A DNA stretch of 64,000 nt from DASQMT01 sp963827335 (lineage in GTDB: Bacteria > Actinomycetota > Thermoleophilia > Solirubrobacterales > Solirubrobacteraceae): NCBI GenBank assembly GCA_963827335.1, contig CAWHAP010000010.1, positions 124,001 through 188,000 of the forward strand, given 5' to 3'. Positions 1 to 7,777 of this stretch are shown piece by piece. The notes below the pieces were generated by a model, which saw only the letters and a list, made by a program, of their open reading frames with translations, did not search any database and was not told the origin of the DNA. Made by a program: the position numbers and the translations under genes. The first letter of the stretch is position 1; the number at the start of each line of letters is the position of its first letter.

Positions 1-4
1 GCTG

Positions 5-238
5 ATGCGCGACCCGGATTCCGTGAGCTCGGTACCGGCTGGGATCGAGGACTTCTTCGTCGAGTGGCGCGACCAGATGAACGCGGGCGCGGGCGAGAAG
101 CTGGAGTCGGACGACGACATCACCAACCTCTGGAACGTGTTCTCGCGTGAGCGCGCACCGAACATCGTCGGCTGGCTGCGGCGCAACCGCGACGAGGCCT
201 GGGTCAAGCTGTACGGCGGGATGCCCAAGCCGGACTAG
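5..238 (+). CDS. Hypothetical protein, possibly the C-terminal end of a longer gene
   Basis: The reading frame is still open at the left window edge, so the ATG at 5 may be internal and the protein may begin upstream. The visible 77 residues are hydrophilic, with an acidic patch (ESDDD) followed by a Trp/Arg-rich segment (NLWNVFSRERAP, GWLRRNRDEAW). No signal peptide or membrane segment is visible and I do not recognise a family. The stop overlaps the stop of the convergent permease gene by 4 bases. Real coding is likely because composition is unlike the Arg/Ala shadow frames, but the function is unknown. Confidence 0.45.
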   Translation: MRDPDSVSSVPAGIEDFFVEWRDQMNAGAGEKLESDDDITNLWNVFSRERAPNIVGWLRRNRDEAWVKLYGGMPKPD

Positions 239-1572
239 AACACGTTCGCGCTGAGCCAGTCGGCCGTGAAGTACAGGACGAACAGCGCGGCCACGAGCCA
301 CATCAGCGGGTGCACGGCGCGTGCGCGGCCCTGGGCGATCACGACGAGCACGTAGCCGAGCACGCCGAAGCCGATCCCGGCGGCGATCGAGAACGTCATC
401 GGGATGCCGGCGATCACGAGGAAGGCGGGGATCGCGTCCTCCGGCCGCGTCCAGTCGATGTCGCCGGCGATCCGGATCATGAGCGAGCCGACGAGCACGA
501 GCGCGGCGGCGACGCCCGGGTGCACGAACGTGTCCTCGCCGCCGTACGGGACGCCCTGCCCGACGAGCGCGATGAGCGGCACGAAGAAGACGGCGAGGCC
601 GAAGAGCGCGGCGGTCACGAGCGCGGTCCGGCCGGTGCGGCCGCCCTCGGCGATGCCGGCGCCGCTCTCGATGTAGGTCGTCACGCTCGAAGCGCCCATC
701 GCGCCGCCCAGCGCGGCGGCGCCCGAGTCGACGAGCAGGAGCTGCCGCGTCCGCGGGACCTCGCCGCGCTCGTTCAGCAGCCCGGCGCTGCGGCCGAGCC
801 CGACCGCGGTGCCGATGGTGTCGAAGAAGTCGGTCATGAACAGCGCGAAGATGACCGGGATCAGCGCCAGCGTGAGCGCGTCGCCGAGGTATGACGGGTC
901 CAGCGCGTCGCCGATCGTCGAGAAGTCGCTGCCGTCCGGGATGCGCGCCACGGCGTCCGGCCCCTCCAGCACGCCGAAGATCAGGCCGAGCGCGACCGAG
1001 GCGAAGACGCCGAGGATGATCGCGCCGGGCACGTTGCGCACGGACAGCACGATCGCCACCGCGATGCCGCCCAGCGCGATCAGCGGCGGCCCGGCCGTGA
1101 GGTCGGCGATGCCGATGCCCGTCGCCGGGTCGTTGACGACGATGCCGCCCTCGCGGAAGCCGATCAGCGTGATGAACAGGCCGATCCCGACGCCGATCGC
1201 GAGCTTGAGCGAGAGCGGGACCGCGTGCATGATCGCCTCGCGCAGCCCGGCGAGCACGAGCACGACCGCGAGCAGGCCCTCGATCACCACGACGGCCATC
1301 CCCACCTGCCACGGCAGCCCGCGGCCGAGGATGATGTCGAAGGCCACGATCGCATTGATGCCGAGGCCGGGGGCGAGCGCGAACGGGAGGTTCGTGGCGA
1401 GCGCCATCGCCGCCGTGGCCACGCACGCCGACAGCGCCGTGGCGACGGCGACCGCGTCGAACGGCAGCCCCGCCGCCGACAGGATCGCCGGGTTGACGAA
1501 CAGGATGTAGGACATCGTGAGGAACGTCGCCACGCCGGCGCGCACCTCGGTGGCCGTCCCGGGCGCTCTCAT
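235..1572 (-). CDS. NCS2-family purine permease, AzgA/PbuG-like
   Basis: A 445-residue polytopic membrane protein with the pattern of the AzgA branch of nucleobase:cation symporters: an N-terminal TMSYILFVNPAILS motif, a LAPGLGINAIVAF segment, a TDFFDTIGTAVGLG motif in the middle and a re-entrant GASSVTTYIESGAGI motif. The family imports hypoxanthine, guanine or adenine with protons. I chose the ATG at 1572 because AAGGGA lies just upstream; a longer frame back to 1635 would overlap the divergent dedA start. Purine import fits the purine-degradation block 4 kb away, but the exact substrate is inferred. Confidence 0.9.
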   Translation of the reverse strand: MRAPGTATEVRAGVATFLTMSYILFVNPAILSAAGLPFDAVAVATALSACVATAAMALATNLPFALAPGLGINAIVAFDIILGRGLPWQVGMAVVVIEGLLAVVLVLAGLREAIMHAVPLSLKLAIGVGIGLFITLIGFREGGIVVNDPATGIGIADLTAGPPLIALGGIAVAIVLSVRNVPGAIILGVFASVALGLIFGVLEGPDAVARIPDGSDFSTIGDALDPSYLGDALTLALIPVIFALFMTDFFDTIGTAVGLGRSAGLLNERGEVPRTRQLLLVDSGAAALGGAMGASSVTTYIESGAGIAEGGRTGRTALVTAALFGLAVFFVPLIALVGQGVPYGGEDTFVHPGVAAALVLVGSLMIRIAGDIDWTRPEDAIPAFLVIAGIPMTFSIAAGIGFGVLGYVLVVIAQGRARAVHPLMWLVAALFVLYFTADWLSANVF

Positions 1573-1611
1573 GTTCCCTTCATCTCCCGCCGCCAGGCTG
1601 GCCGCGCAAGG

Positions 1612-2217
1612 ATGCTCGCGGACGTGCAGGGACACATCGAGGACGCCGTCGTCGGCGCCGGGTACACGGGCCTGGCCGCCGTGATGGCGATCGAGACCGT
1701 GTTCCCGCCGATCCCGTCAGAGCTCGTCCTGCCGCTGGCCGGATTCCAGGTCGCCAAGGGCACGCTCGCGTTCGTACCCGCACTCGCGGCTTCGACCCTC
1801 GGGGCCGTGCTCGGCGCGCTCCTGCTGTACGCGATCGCACGCGTCGGCGGGCGCCGCGCGGTGCTGCGCCTGCACCCGCTGCTGCGGATCACCGAGCGTG
1901 ACATCGACCGCGCCGACCGCTGGTTCGACCGCCGCGCGGTCGCCATCGTGCTCTTCGGGCGGCTCGTCCCCGGCATCCGCAGCCTCGTCTCCGTCCCGGC
2001 CGGGCTGGCCGAGATGCCGCTCCACGCGTTCCTCGCCGCGACCGCGGCCGGCGCGCTCCTGTGGAACAGCGCCCTCCTCGGCGCGGGCGTGCTGCTCGGT
2101 GCGCAGTACGACCGCGTGGAGGGCTACGTCGGGCCGGTGAGCACCGCGGTGGTCGCGATCGCCGGGCTCGCGCTCGTCGCGGGCGTCGTCTGGCTCCGGC
2201 GCCGCCCGGCGCGCTGA
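1612..2217 (+). CDS. DedA/SNARE-associated family membrane protein
   Basis: A 201-residue integral membrane protein. It shows DedA-family signatures: a first helix with ETVFPPIPSELVLPLAG, then FGRLVPGIRSLVSVPAGLAEMP, which is the conserved F.GR..P..R....AG motif, and C-terminal hydrophobic helices ending in a basic tail. DedA proteins are linked to lipid (undecaprenyl-phosphate or phospholipid) flipping and envelope homeostasis. The start is the ATG at 1612, 40 bases from the divergent permease start. It ends 15 bases before the response-regulator gene, so cotranscription is possible. Confidence 0.88.
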   Translation: MLADVQGHIEDAVVGAGYTGLAAVMAIETVFPPIPSELVLPLAGFQVAKGTLAFVPALAASTLGAVLGALLLYAIARVGGRRAVLRLHPLLRITERDIDRADRWFDRRAVAIVLFGRLVPGIRSLVSVPAGLAEMPLHAFLAATAAGALLWNSALLGAGVLLGAQYDRVEGYVGPVSTAVVAIAGLALVAGVVWLRRRPAR

Positions 2218-2232
2218 GAGGATCTGCAGCCG

Positions 2233-2904
2233 ATGCGGGTGCTGGTCGTCGAGGACGAGCCGCGGATGGCGGCGCTGGTCGAGCGGGTGCTGCGCGAGGA
2301 GGGCGCGGCGGTCGACGTGACCGCGAGCGGACGCGACGCGGTCTGGATGGCGGCGTCGACGCCCTACGAGGTCGTGGTGCTCGACGTGATGCTGCCCGAC
2401 CTCGACGGCTTCGGGGTCTGCCGCGAGCTGCGCGCGCAGGACGTCTGGACGCCGGTGCTGATGCTCACCGCGCGCGACGCGGTGGCCGATCGGGTCGCCG
2501 GCCTGGACGTCGGCGCCGACGACTACCTGCTCAAGCCGTTCGCGGTCGACGAGCTGCTGGCGCGGCTCCGCGCGCTCGTGCGCCGGGGCGCGCAGGCCCG
2601 GCCCGCGGTGCTCGAGGCCGGCGACCTGCGGCTCGACCCGGCCGCCGGCGTCGCCTGGTGCCGCGGCGACGAGCTCGCGCTGTCGCCGAAGGAGTTCGCG
2701 ATGCTCGAGGCGTTCATGCGCCGCCCCGGCGAGCTGCTCACGCGCGACGCGCTGCTCGGGCTGCTGTGGGACCACGCCTACGAGAACCGCTCGAACGTCG
2801 TCGACGTCTACGTCCGTTACCTGCGGGAGAAGATCGACCGCCCCTACGGCCGCGAGTCGCTGGTGACGGTGCGCGGCCGCGGCTACCGCCTGGACCCGGC
2901 GTGA
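2233..2904 (+). CDS. OmpR/PhoB-type response regulator
   Basis: A 223-residue two-domain regulator. The receiver domain has the acidic pair near residue 8 (VVEDEP), the phosphoacceptor Asp51 in VVLDVMLPDLDG and Lys101 in LLKPF. The C-terminal winged-helix DNA-binding domain shows LSPKEFAMLEAFMRRPGELLTRDALL and ends VDVYVRYLREKID...VRGRGYRL. It resembles the CutR/MprA branch of actinobacterial regulators. The stop overlaps the GTG of the kinase gene, so the pair is translationally coupled. Confidence 0.95.
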   Translation: MRVLVVEDEPRMAALVERVLREEGAAVDVTASGRDAVWMAASTPYEVVVLDVMLPDLDGFGVCRELRAQDVWTPVLMLTARDAVADRVAGLDVGADDYLLKPFAVDELLARLRALVRRGAQARPAVLEAGDLRLDPAAGVAWCRGDELALSPKEFAMLEAFMRRPGELLTRDALLGLLWDHAYENRSNVVDVYVRYLREKIDRPYGRESLVTVRGRGYRLDPA

Positions 2905-4337
2905 GCCGCCTGCGCCGGCCCGGCGTGCGGCTCCGGGTGGCCGGCGCCTTTGCGCTCGCCATGGCGCTCCTGCTCGTCGTCGCCGGCCTGGCCATCCGCG
3001 CCGGCCTGCGCGACGAGATCACCGGCGCGACCGACGAGACGCTGGAGACGCGGGCGACGGCCGTGGCGCGCCTGATCGTCGACCGCGGCCGGCCGGTCCC
3101 CGGCATCAGCGAGGGGATCGACGACCCCGGCGAGACGTTCACGCAGGTGATCGGCCCCGGGGAGCAGGTGATCGTCTCGACCGCCGGCCTCCCGCGTGCT
3201 CCGCTGCTCGACGCAGCGGGCCGCCGGGCCGCGGCCGACGGCGTGACGCTCCGCCTCGCCGGCGTCGAGGTCGCACCCGACGAGGGCGACGAGGAGCTGG
3301 ACACGGAGGCGCTGGAGGAGACGGCGGGCGAGCCGTTCGAGGACGACCGCGCGCGCGTGCTCGCCCGCTCCGTGACCGCGGGCGGCACGCGCTACGCGAT
3401 CATCTCCGGCGCCACGCTGGAGGACCGCGAGGACGCGGTCCGCGCGCTCACCCGGGTGCTGCTCATCGCCCTCCCGCTCGCGCTGCTCGGGGCGACGCTC
3501 GCGGGCTGGCTCGCCGTCTCGGCCGCGCTGCGCCCGGTCGAGCGGATGCGCCGCCGCGCCGCGCAGATCTCCGACCGCTCGCTGTCGGAGCGGCTGCCCG
3601 TGCCCGGCAACGACGACGAGATCGACCGGCTCGGGCGGACGCTCAACGCGATGCTCGGGCGGCTCGAGCAGGCGCTGGAAGCCGAGCGGGCGTTCGCCGC
3701 CGACGCGAGCCACGAGCTGCGGACGCCGCTGGCCATCCTGCGCGGCGAGCTCGAGGTCGCGCTCCGGCGGGAGCGCTCGCCGGAGGAGCTGCGGGCCACG
3801 ATCGCCGCCGCGCTCGACGAGGCCGTGCGGCTCAGCCGGCTGGCCGACGACCTGCTCGTGATGGCGCGGGCCGACGCCGGTCACCTGGAGCTGCAGATCG
3901 AGCCGCTCGACGCCGCCGGCCTGCTCGAGCCGGTCCGCGCCCGGCTCGCGGGGCCCGCGGCCGACGGGGAGCGCGCGCTCGCCGTCGAGCCGGGCGACCC
4001 GGTCCCGCTGCGCGGCGACCGGGCGCGGCTGGAGCAGGCGCTCGCCAACCTCGTCGACAACGCGCTGCGCCACGGCGACGGTCCGGTCGAGCTGTCCGCG
4101 CGGGCGGGCGACGGCTGGGTCGAGCTCGTGGTCGCCGACCGCGGGCCTGGCGTCACGCCGGAGTTCGCCGGGCGCGCGTTCGAGCGCTTCAGCCGGGCCG
4201 ACGCCGCGCGCGGGCGCGGCGGGTCGGGGCTCGGGCTGGCGATCGTCCGCGCCGTGGCCACGGCGCACGGCGGCTCCGCGCGCCTGGACCCGAGGCCCGG
4301 CGGCGGCACCGAGGCCGTGCTCCGGCTCCCCGCCTGA
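2901..4337 (+). CDS. Membrane sensor histidine kinase
   Basis: A 478-residue kinase starting at a GTG that overlaps the response-regulator stop. It has TM1 at about 10-33, an extracytoplasmic sensing loop of about 150 residues that is rich in Asp/Glu, TM2 at about 186-208, then HAMP and a HisKA domain with phosphoacceptor His271 in DASHELRTPLAILRGE. The ATPase domain shows an N box (NLVDNALRHG), G1 (DRGPGV) and G2 (GGSGLGLAIVRAVATAHGG). All catalytic motifs are present. The signal is unknown; the two small exported proteins directly downstream are plausible targets or modulators. Confidence 0.94.
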   Translation: MSRLRRPGVRLRVAGAFALAMALLLVVAGLAIRAGLRDEITGATDETLETRATAVARLIVDRGRPVPGISEGIDDPGETFTQVIGPGEQVIVSTAGLPRAPLLDAAGRRAAADGVTLRLAGVEVAPDEGDEELDTEALEETAGEPFEDDRARVLARSVTAGGTRYAIISGATLEDREDAVRALTRVLLIALPLALLGATLAGWLAVSAALRPVERMRRRAAQISDRSLSERLPVPGNDDEIDRLGRTLNAMLGRLEQALEAERAFAADASHELRTPLAILRGELEVALRRERSPEELRATIAAALDEAVRLSRLADDLLVMARADAGHLELQIEPLDAAGLLEPVRARLAGPAADGERALAVEPGDPVPLRGDRARLEQALANLVDNALRHGDGPVELSARAGDGWVELVVADRGPGVTPEFAGRAFERFSRADAARGRGGSGLGLAIVRAVATAHGGSARLDPRPGGGTEAVLRLPA

Positions 4338-4369
4338 CGCCGCTCATCGTCTCCTCATCGTGCCCGCCG

Positions 4370-4375
4370 TAGAAC
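4370..4375 (+). promoter_or_regulatory. Candidate -10 element of a leaderless promoter
   Basis: TAGAAC lies 7 bases before the ATG at 4383, in the 50-base gap after the kinase gene. There is no ribosome-binding site between it and the ATG. The same geometry (TA-rich hexamer, 6-9 bases, start codon) recurs in this window, which suggests a leaderless transcript. No clear -35 box is visible. Confidence 0.3.
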
Positions 4376-4382
4376 ACCGGGC

Positions 4383-4793
4383 ATGCACACGAAGACGCTC
4401 CTCATCCCCGCCGCGGCCGGGCTCGCCCTCGCCGCCGCACCGCTCGCCGCGACCGCGAGCAGCGACGCTCCACGGACCGCGAAGCCGGCCGCCGCCGCGC
4501 CGCGCGTGGTCGACGTCGACGCCGACCTGCGCTTCGACGGCCGCGTGCTGCTCGAGGCCGAGACCGCGGGTGCGGGCAAGGTGACCTTCACCTACCGCGG
4601 CGTGACCGTGAAGGCCAGGCGCGGGGGATTCGACCGCGAGGACGGGACGCGCGACTGGCACCGGACCGTGCGCGCCCGCGGGACCGACGCGAGCGGGAAC
4701 GTGACCGTCGACATCAAGGTCCGCGCGTGCAAGGCGGGTGCCTGCGACACCGTGACGGACCGCGAGCACCTCGAGCGCGAGGACGACGACTGA
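4383..4793 (+). CDS. Secreted hypothetical protein
   Basis: A 136-residue protein with a Sec signal peptide: basic MHTK, a hydrophobic stretch of about 20 residues and an Ala-rich cleavage region (ATASSDA). The mature part is a predicted small beta-rich domain (VTFTYRGVTVKARRGGF) with one Cys pair (CKAGAC) near an acidic C-terminus (EHLEREDDD). I do not recognise a family. It lies between the two-component system and a PepSY protein, and its TGA overlaps the ATG of the next gene by one base, so the two are probably cotranslated. Confidence 0.75.
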   Translation: MHTKTLLIPAAAGLALAAAPLAATASSDAPRTAKPAAAAPRVVDVDADLRFDGRVLLEAETAGAGKVTFTYRGVTVKARRGGFDREDGTRDWHRTVRARGTDASGNVTVDIKVRACKAGACDTVTDREHLEREDDD

Positions 4794-5143
4794 TGCGGCG
4801 CGCGCTGATCGTCGGCGCCGTGGTGGCCGCGGGGGCGGGCGTCGGTGCGGGCACCGTGCTCGCCTCCGGCGCCCTCGAGGAGGACGCCCCCGTCGAGGTC
4901 ATCACCGTCCCGGCCGATGCCCCCGCCGCCGCGCCGGGCCGGGTCGTCGTCGAGGACGGCATCCCGCGCGCCGACGCCGAGCGGCTGTCGAAGGCCGCGC
5001 TGGCCGAGGTGCCCGGCACCGCGCTCTCCGCCGAGCGCGACGACGGTCTCTACGAGGTCGAGGTGCGCGACCGCTCAGGCGACCACGTCGAGCTCCTGCT
5101 CGACGACCGCTTCCGCGTCGTCGGGCGGGACGGCGAGGACTAG
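4793..5143 (+). CDS. Exported PepSY-domain protein
   Basis: A 116-residue protein with an N-terminal membrane anchor or signal (RRALIVGAVVAAGAGVGAGTVLASGAL). The remaining 70 residues fit one PepSY domain: a helix ADAERLSKAALAEVPG, then two strands GLYEVEVRDRSGDHVELLLD and RFRVVGRD. PepSY domains are extracytoplasmic inhibitory or ligand-binding modules often encoded beside two-component systems. The ATG overlaps the stop of the preceding secreted-protein gene. The end overlaps the convergent allE gene by 4 bases. Confidence 0.75.
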   Translation: MRRALIVGAVVAAGAGVGAGTVLASGALEEDAPVEVITVPADAPAAAPGRVVVEDGIPRADAERLSKAALAEVPGTALSAERDDGLYEVEVRDRSGDHVELLLDDRFRVVGRDGED

Positions 5144-5874
5144 AACCCGTCCCGCCAGGTGTCCTTGTAGAGGAGGTACTCCGCGGGCTCGCGGCCGGTG
5201 GCGGTGAAGCCCTGGGGGCAGTAGGGCGCCATGTAGATGAAGTCGCCGGCCTCGACCTCGAGCAGCTCGCCGTCGAGGTAGTAGAGGCCGGCGCCCGCGG
5301 TCATGTAGAGGCCGTGCTCCTCGTCGTGGACCTCGATGTTGTCGAGGCCGACGCCCGCGTCGAACGCCAGCAGGCTCATGTTGAGGTCGAACGCCGGGTC
5401 GCCGGGCGGGATCAGCTCGCGGCGGCGGAACCCCGGGACGGGCGTGTCGGCGAACGGCTCGTCCGCCCGGTGCCCGGACAGCATCCCGGGCGCGTCCAGG
5501 CCGGGATGCGGCTCGTAGCGCCGCTTGACCAGCAGCAGCCGCGCGGGCAGCTCGCCGGCGAACAGCCGGTAGGACGCGCTCGCCGGCAGGTAGGCGAACC
5601 CGCCCGCGTCGAGCCGCAGCTCGTGGCCGTCGACGAGCAGGCTCGCGTCCCCGCCGAGCGCGTACAGGAACGTCTCGAAGCCGGGCTCCACCGCGCCGGT
5701 CTCGCGTCCGGCGGGCAGCGCGATCAGGTACTCGCCGATGCGCGAGGGCGCGAAGCGCGGCGTCACGAGCTTGACCACCGGCGCATCGCCGAACGCGGGC
5801 AGCCGGCTCGGGTAGTGGTTCGCCGGCGTGACGAGCGTGAACGACGTGCGGCGCGTGCCCCGGGAGGCCTTCAT
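5140..5874 (-). CDS. allE: (S)-ureidoglycine aminohydrolase (bicupin)
   Basis: A 244-residue double-cupin protein. It resembles AllE/UGlyAH, which hydrolyses (S)-ureidoglycine to ureidoglycolate and ammonia using a bound Mn2+. The C-terminal cupin shows the metal-site pattern: Glu and His in DNIEVHDEEHGLYMTAGAG, and Gln in YCPQGF. The N-terminal cupin contains FETFLYALGG. It directly follows the amidohydrolase gene on the same strand with a 4-base overlap, and acts downstream of the allantoate amidohydrolase-like enzyme encoded across the divergent promoter. Confidence 0.88.
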   Translation of the reverse strand: MKASRGTRRTSFTLVTPANHYPSRLPAFGDAPVVKLVTPRFAPSRIGEYLIALPAGRETGAVEPGFETFLYALGGDASLLVDGHELRLDAGGFAYLPASASYRLFAGELPARLLLVKRRYEPHPGLDAPGMLSGHRADEPFADTPVPGFRRRELIPPGDPAFDLNMSLLAFDAGVGLDNIEVHDEEHGLYMTAGAGLYYLDGELLEVEAGDFIYMAPYCPQGFTATGREPAEYLLYKDTWRDGF

Positions 5875-7232
5875 GCGCGGCTCCTCTCAGCCAGGCGCGC
5901 GCTCTCGCGCGCGAGGTCGGCCGCCAGGGTGGCGGGATCGGCGGTGCGCAGCTCGCCCTCCTCGACGACGAGCTCCCCGGCCACGAGCAGCGTGTCGACG
6001 GGCCGGAGCGGGCCGAGCACGAGCGCGGCGACGGGGTCGGCGATGCCGGCTTGCCCGACCCCGTCCATCCGCCACAGCGCGACGTCGGCCACGGCGCCGG
6101 CGCTCAGGTGCCCCAGCTCGTCGTCGCGGCCGAGGCAGCGCGCGCCGTGGCGCGTCGCCAGCTCGAGCGCCTGGCGCGCGGTCAGCGCCGTCGGGCCGTG
6201 CTTGGCGCGCGCGACCACGAGCGCCGCCCGCAGCTCGTCGCGCAGCTCGCCGCTCTCGTTGGACGCCGCGCCGTCGACGCCGAGCCCGACCGGCGCGCCC
6301 GCCGCGAGCAGCGCCGGCACGGGCGCGATCCCCGCGCCGAGCCGGCCGTTGGACGTGGGGCAGTGCGCGACGCCGGTGCCCGTCGCTCCCATGCGCTCGG
6401 TCTCCGGGCCGTCGAGGTGCACGCAGTGCGCGAGCCAGACGTCGTCGCCGAGCCAGCCGAGGTCGTCGAGGTACTGCAGCGGGCGGACGCCGAACCGCTC
6501 GAGGCAGAACGCCTCCTCGTCGTCGGTCTCCGCGAGGTGCGTGTGCAGGCGCACGCCGCGCGCGCGGGCGAGCTCGGCCGTCTCGCGCATCAGCTCGCCG
6601 GTGACGGAGAAGGGCGAGGTGGGGGCGAGGGCGATGCGCACCATGGCGCCCGGCTCCGGGTCGTGGAAGCGGTCGATCGCCGCGGCGCTCGCGGCGAGGA
6701 TCGCGTCGCGGTCCTCGACGACGCCGTCGGGCGGCAGGCCGCCGTCGCTCGCGCCCAGGTCCATCGCGCCCCGGCAGGGGTGGAAGCGCAGCCCGATCGC
6801 GCGCGCCGCCTCGATCTCGACCGCGAGCAGGTCGCCGGCGTGGCGCGGGAAGATGTAGTGGTGGTCGGTGGTGGTGCTGCAGCCCGAGCGTGCGAGCTGC
6901 GCCAGCCCCGCGCGCGCCGCCGCGGCGACGACCGCGTCGTCGATGTGCTGCCACACGGGGTAGAGCGCGACGAGCCACTCGAACAGCGTCGCCTGCTGCG
7001 CGTACCCTCGCGTGGCGTGCTGGTAGAGGTGGTGGTGGCAGTTGACGAAGCCGGGCGTGGCGAGCGTTCCGCGCCCGTCGATCCGGATCGCGCCGTCCGG
7101 CACGTCGCGGGCCGGGCCGGGTCCGACCGCCGCGATCCGGCCGCCGGCGCAGACCAGGTGGCCGTCCGCGTACTCGGCCCGGTCGGCGTCGACCGTGGCG
7201 ATCGCGCAGCCCTCGATGACGGTGACGCTCAC
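5871..7232 (-). CDS. 8-oxoguanine deaminase-like amidohydrolase
   Basis: A 453-residue TIM-barrel metal hydrolase of the TrzN/AtzA/guanine-deaminase superfamily. Metal ligands are visible: NCHHHLYQHATRG (H-x-H), HTHLAET, AHCVH and GVDGAASNES. The HHHLYQ..TR signature is what I associate with 8-oxoguanine deaminases, which convert 8-oxoguanine to urate; a related cytosine or guanine substrate is possible. Its context, next to uricase-pathway genes, supports a urate-forming role. The start is GTG at 7232. The TA-rich hexamer for the divergent operon begins 12 bases upstream of that GTG. Confidence 0.82.
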   Translation of the reverse strand: MSVTVIEGCAIATVDADRAEYADGHLVCAGGRIAAVGPGPARDVPDGAIRIDGRGTLATPGFVNCHHHLYQHATRGYAQQATLFEWLVALYPVWQHIDDAVVAAAARAGLAQLARSGCSTTTDHHYIFPRHAGDLLAVEIEAARAIGLRFHPCRGAMDLGASDGGLPPDGVVEDRDAILAASAAAIDRFHDPEPGAMVRIALAPTSPFSVTGELMRETAELARARGVRLHTHLAETDDEEAFCLERFGVRPLQYLDDLGWLGDDVWLAHCVHLDGPETERMGATGTGVAHCPTSNGRLGAGIAPVPALLAAGAPVGLGVDGAASNESGELRDELRAALVVARAKHGPTALTARQALELATRHGARCLGRDDELGHLSAGAVADVALWRMDGVGQAGIADPVAALVLGPLRPVDTLLVAGELVVEEGELRTADPATLAADLARESARLAERSRA

Positions 7233-7250
7233 GCGCCCGCAGGCTATAGC
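7222..7250 (+). promoter_or_regulatory. Promoter of the uraD-allB operon
   Basis: A -35-like GTGACG (7222-7227) and a -10-like TATAGC (7245-7250) are separated by exactly 17 bases in the short divergent gap between the deaminase and uraD. The -35 box overlaps the first codons of the deaminase gene. Transcription would begin near 7257, essentially at the point where the uraD reading frame opens, so the message would have almost no leader. Confidence 0.45.
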
Positions 7251-7258
7251 CTGGCCCG

Positions 7259-7777
7259 ATCGGGCAGCAGCGCATCGACATCGACACCGCCGGCCGCCTC
7301 GACCGCGACGCGTTCGTCGCGCGCTTCGGCGGCGTGTTCGAGGACTCCCCGTGGATCGCCGCGCGGGCCTGGGCGGACCGGCCCTTCGGCAGCGCGGACG
7401 CGCTCCACCGCGCGCTCGTCGCGGTCGTCGACGGGGCGCCGGACGAGGAGCGGCTCGCGCTGATCCGCGCGCACCCCGACCTCGCCGGGAAGGCGGCCGT
7501 CGCCGGCGAGCTCACGCCCGAGTCGACGCGCGAGCAGGCCGCCGCCGGCCTGGACCGGCTGACCCCGGAGCAGTACGAGCGGATCACGGGCCTCACCGCC
7601 GCCTACCGCGAGCGGTTCGGCTTCCCGTTCGTCGTCTGCGCGCGCGAGCACACCGCCGACTCCATCATCGCGGCCGCCGAGGCGCGGGTCGCGGCCGACC
7701 CCGACGCCGAGGAGCGCACCGCCCTGTCCGAGATCGCCAAGATCGCCCGCCTCCGGCTCGACGAGCTCGTGCGATGA
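7259..7777 (+). CDS. uraD: OHCU decarboxylase; start codon uncertain
   Basis: The 2-oxo-4-hydroxy-4-carboxy-5-ureidoimidazoline decarboxylase acts third in urate breakdown and gives (S)-allantoin. Family motifs are LIRAHPDLAGK with the catalytic His, and YRERFGFPFVVCAR. The first standard start codon in frame is the GTG at 7334, but homology-like sequence (RLDRDAFVARFGGVFEDSPW) extends upstream of it to the TAG at 7247 with no ATG, GTG, TTG or CTG. ATC codons at 7259, 7274 and 7280 are the only table-11 starts, so initiation is either at an ATC or at 7334 with a shortened N-terminus. The TGA overlaps the uricase ATG. Confidence 0.85.
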   Translation: MGQQRIDIDTAGRLDRDAFVARFGGVFEDSPWIAARAWADRPFGSADALHRALVAVVDGAPDEERLALIRAHPDLAGKAAVAGELTPESTREQAAAGLDRLTPEQYERITGLTAAYRERFGFPFVVCAREHTADSIIAAAEARVAADPDAEERTALSEIAKIARLRLDELVR

